From contig JACPVY010000359.1 of assembly GCA_016197345.1 (NCBI GenBank), forward strand, positions 1 through 5,422: a stretch of DNA of 5,422 nucleotides. The letters are read 5' to 3'. A program made the translations under genes and the position numbers. The stretch comes from Burkholderiales bacterium. GTDB lineage: Bacteria; Pseudomonadota; Gammaproteobacteria; Burkholderiales; Burkholderiaceae_D. Positions 5,321 through 5,422 of the stretch are shown one piece after another (within the stretch, counting starts at the first letter, position 1; each line of letters starts with the position of its first letter). The notes below the pieces were generated by a model that ran no database searches, was not told the DNA's origin, and worked only from the letters and a program-made list of their open reading frames with translations.

Positions 5321-5422
5321 ATAGAATATAACTTATAAAGAGGAGGAAAATATATGTGTTGTGTTTCTTGAAACAACTGAAATTTTATTTATTAATTTAA
5401 ATTCTATATTTATTCTCTCATC
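5321..5422. other. Very AT-rich segment (about 21% G+C) at the right edge
   Basis: Only about 21 of 102 bases are G or C, whereas the adjoining coding DNA is clearly above 50%. The change is abrupt, at the ATG of the leftward gene and a GGATCC (5313-5318). Several TATA-like and poly-A/T stretches occur. It may be a promoter-rich intergenic gap, the edge of acquired DNA, or an assembly junction; the window ends too soon to decide. Confidence 0.6.
5341..5371 (+). promoter_or_regulatory. Perfect AGGAGG followed by a five-codon ORF (MCCVS)
   Basis: AGGAGG (5341-5346) stands 7 nt before ATG (5354-5356), ideal spacing, but the frame reads only Met-Cys-Cys-Val-Ser before TGA at 5369-5371. Another frame (GTG at 5361) is open to the window edge but is too far from the ribosome site. 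A partial hairpin follows: GTTG (5360-5363) and TTT pair with AAA and CAAC (to 5377), and AT-rich sequence comes after. It could be a leader peptide, the start of a frameshifted gene, or chance in purine-rich DNA. Confidence 0.2.

Overview
The window looks like chromosomal DNA from a Gram-negative proteobacterium, most likely a betaproteobacterium with about 50% G+C. The evidence is an Lrp/AsnC regulator, three or four exported proteins with Sec-type signal peptides, a DUF2145 gene paired with its usual small exported neighbour, and Shine-Dalgarno starts throughout. A finer placement (for example Neisseriales or Chitinibacteraceae) is only a guess. I see no tRNA, rRNA, CRISPR array, transposase or recognisable insertion sequence.

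Layout from left to right. (1) Positions 1-229, minus strand: the first 76 codons of an exported protein that runs off the left edge, possibly an S41-type peptidase. (2) Positions 230-358: a divergent promoter region with a 19-bp near-palindrome (285-303) whose arms contain both predicted -10 boxes. (3) Positions 359-832, plus strand: a complete Lrp/AsnC-family regulator with a GTG start. (4) Positions 824-889: a hairpin whose T-tract lies on the minus strand, so it is read as the terminator of the next gene. (5) Positions 978-2585, minus strand: a 535-residue secreted protein with three CARDB-like domains, each carrying two cysteines, joined by proline-threonine linkers. (6) Positions 2586-3026: a long AT-richer gap with a 69-nt two-armed hairpin and an orphan ribosome-binding site followed by ATG-GCT-stop. 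(7) Positions 3027-4290, minus strand: a two-gene operon of a DUF2145 protein and a small exported hydrophobic protein upstream of it. (8) Positions 4496-5320, minus strand: a beta-rich protein that appears to have lost its 5' end. (9) Positions 5321-5422: DNA of about 21% G+C, very different from everything else here, with a perfect AGGAGG and a five-codon ORF.

How the parts may work together. The Lrp-type regulator probably controls itself and the divergent exported protein through the shared promoter region. The DUF2145 gene and its partner are almost certainly co-transcribed and translationally coupled. Nothing ties the CARDB protein or the right-end gene to these in one pathway. Most products are predicted to act outside the cytoplasm, so the common theme is the cell envelope. 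I found no clear new multi-gene system. The best candidates for a closer look are the three-domain CARDB protein, the DUF2145 pair, and the composition break at about 5320.
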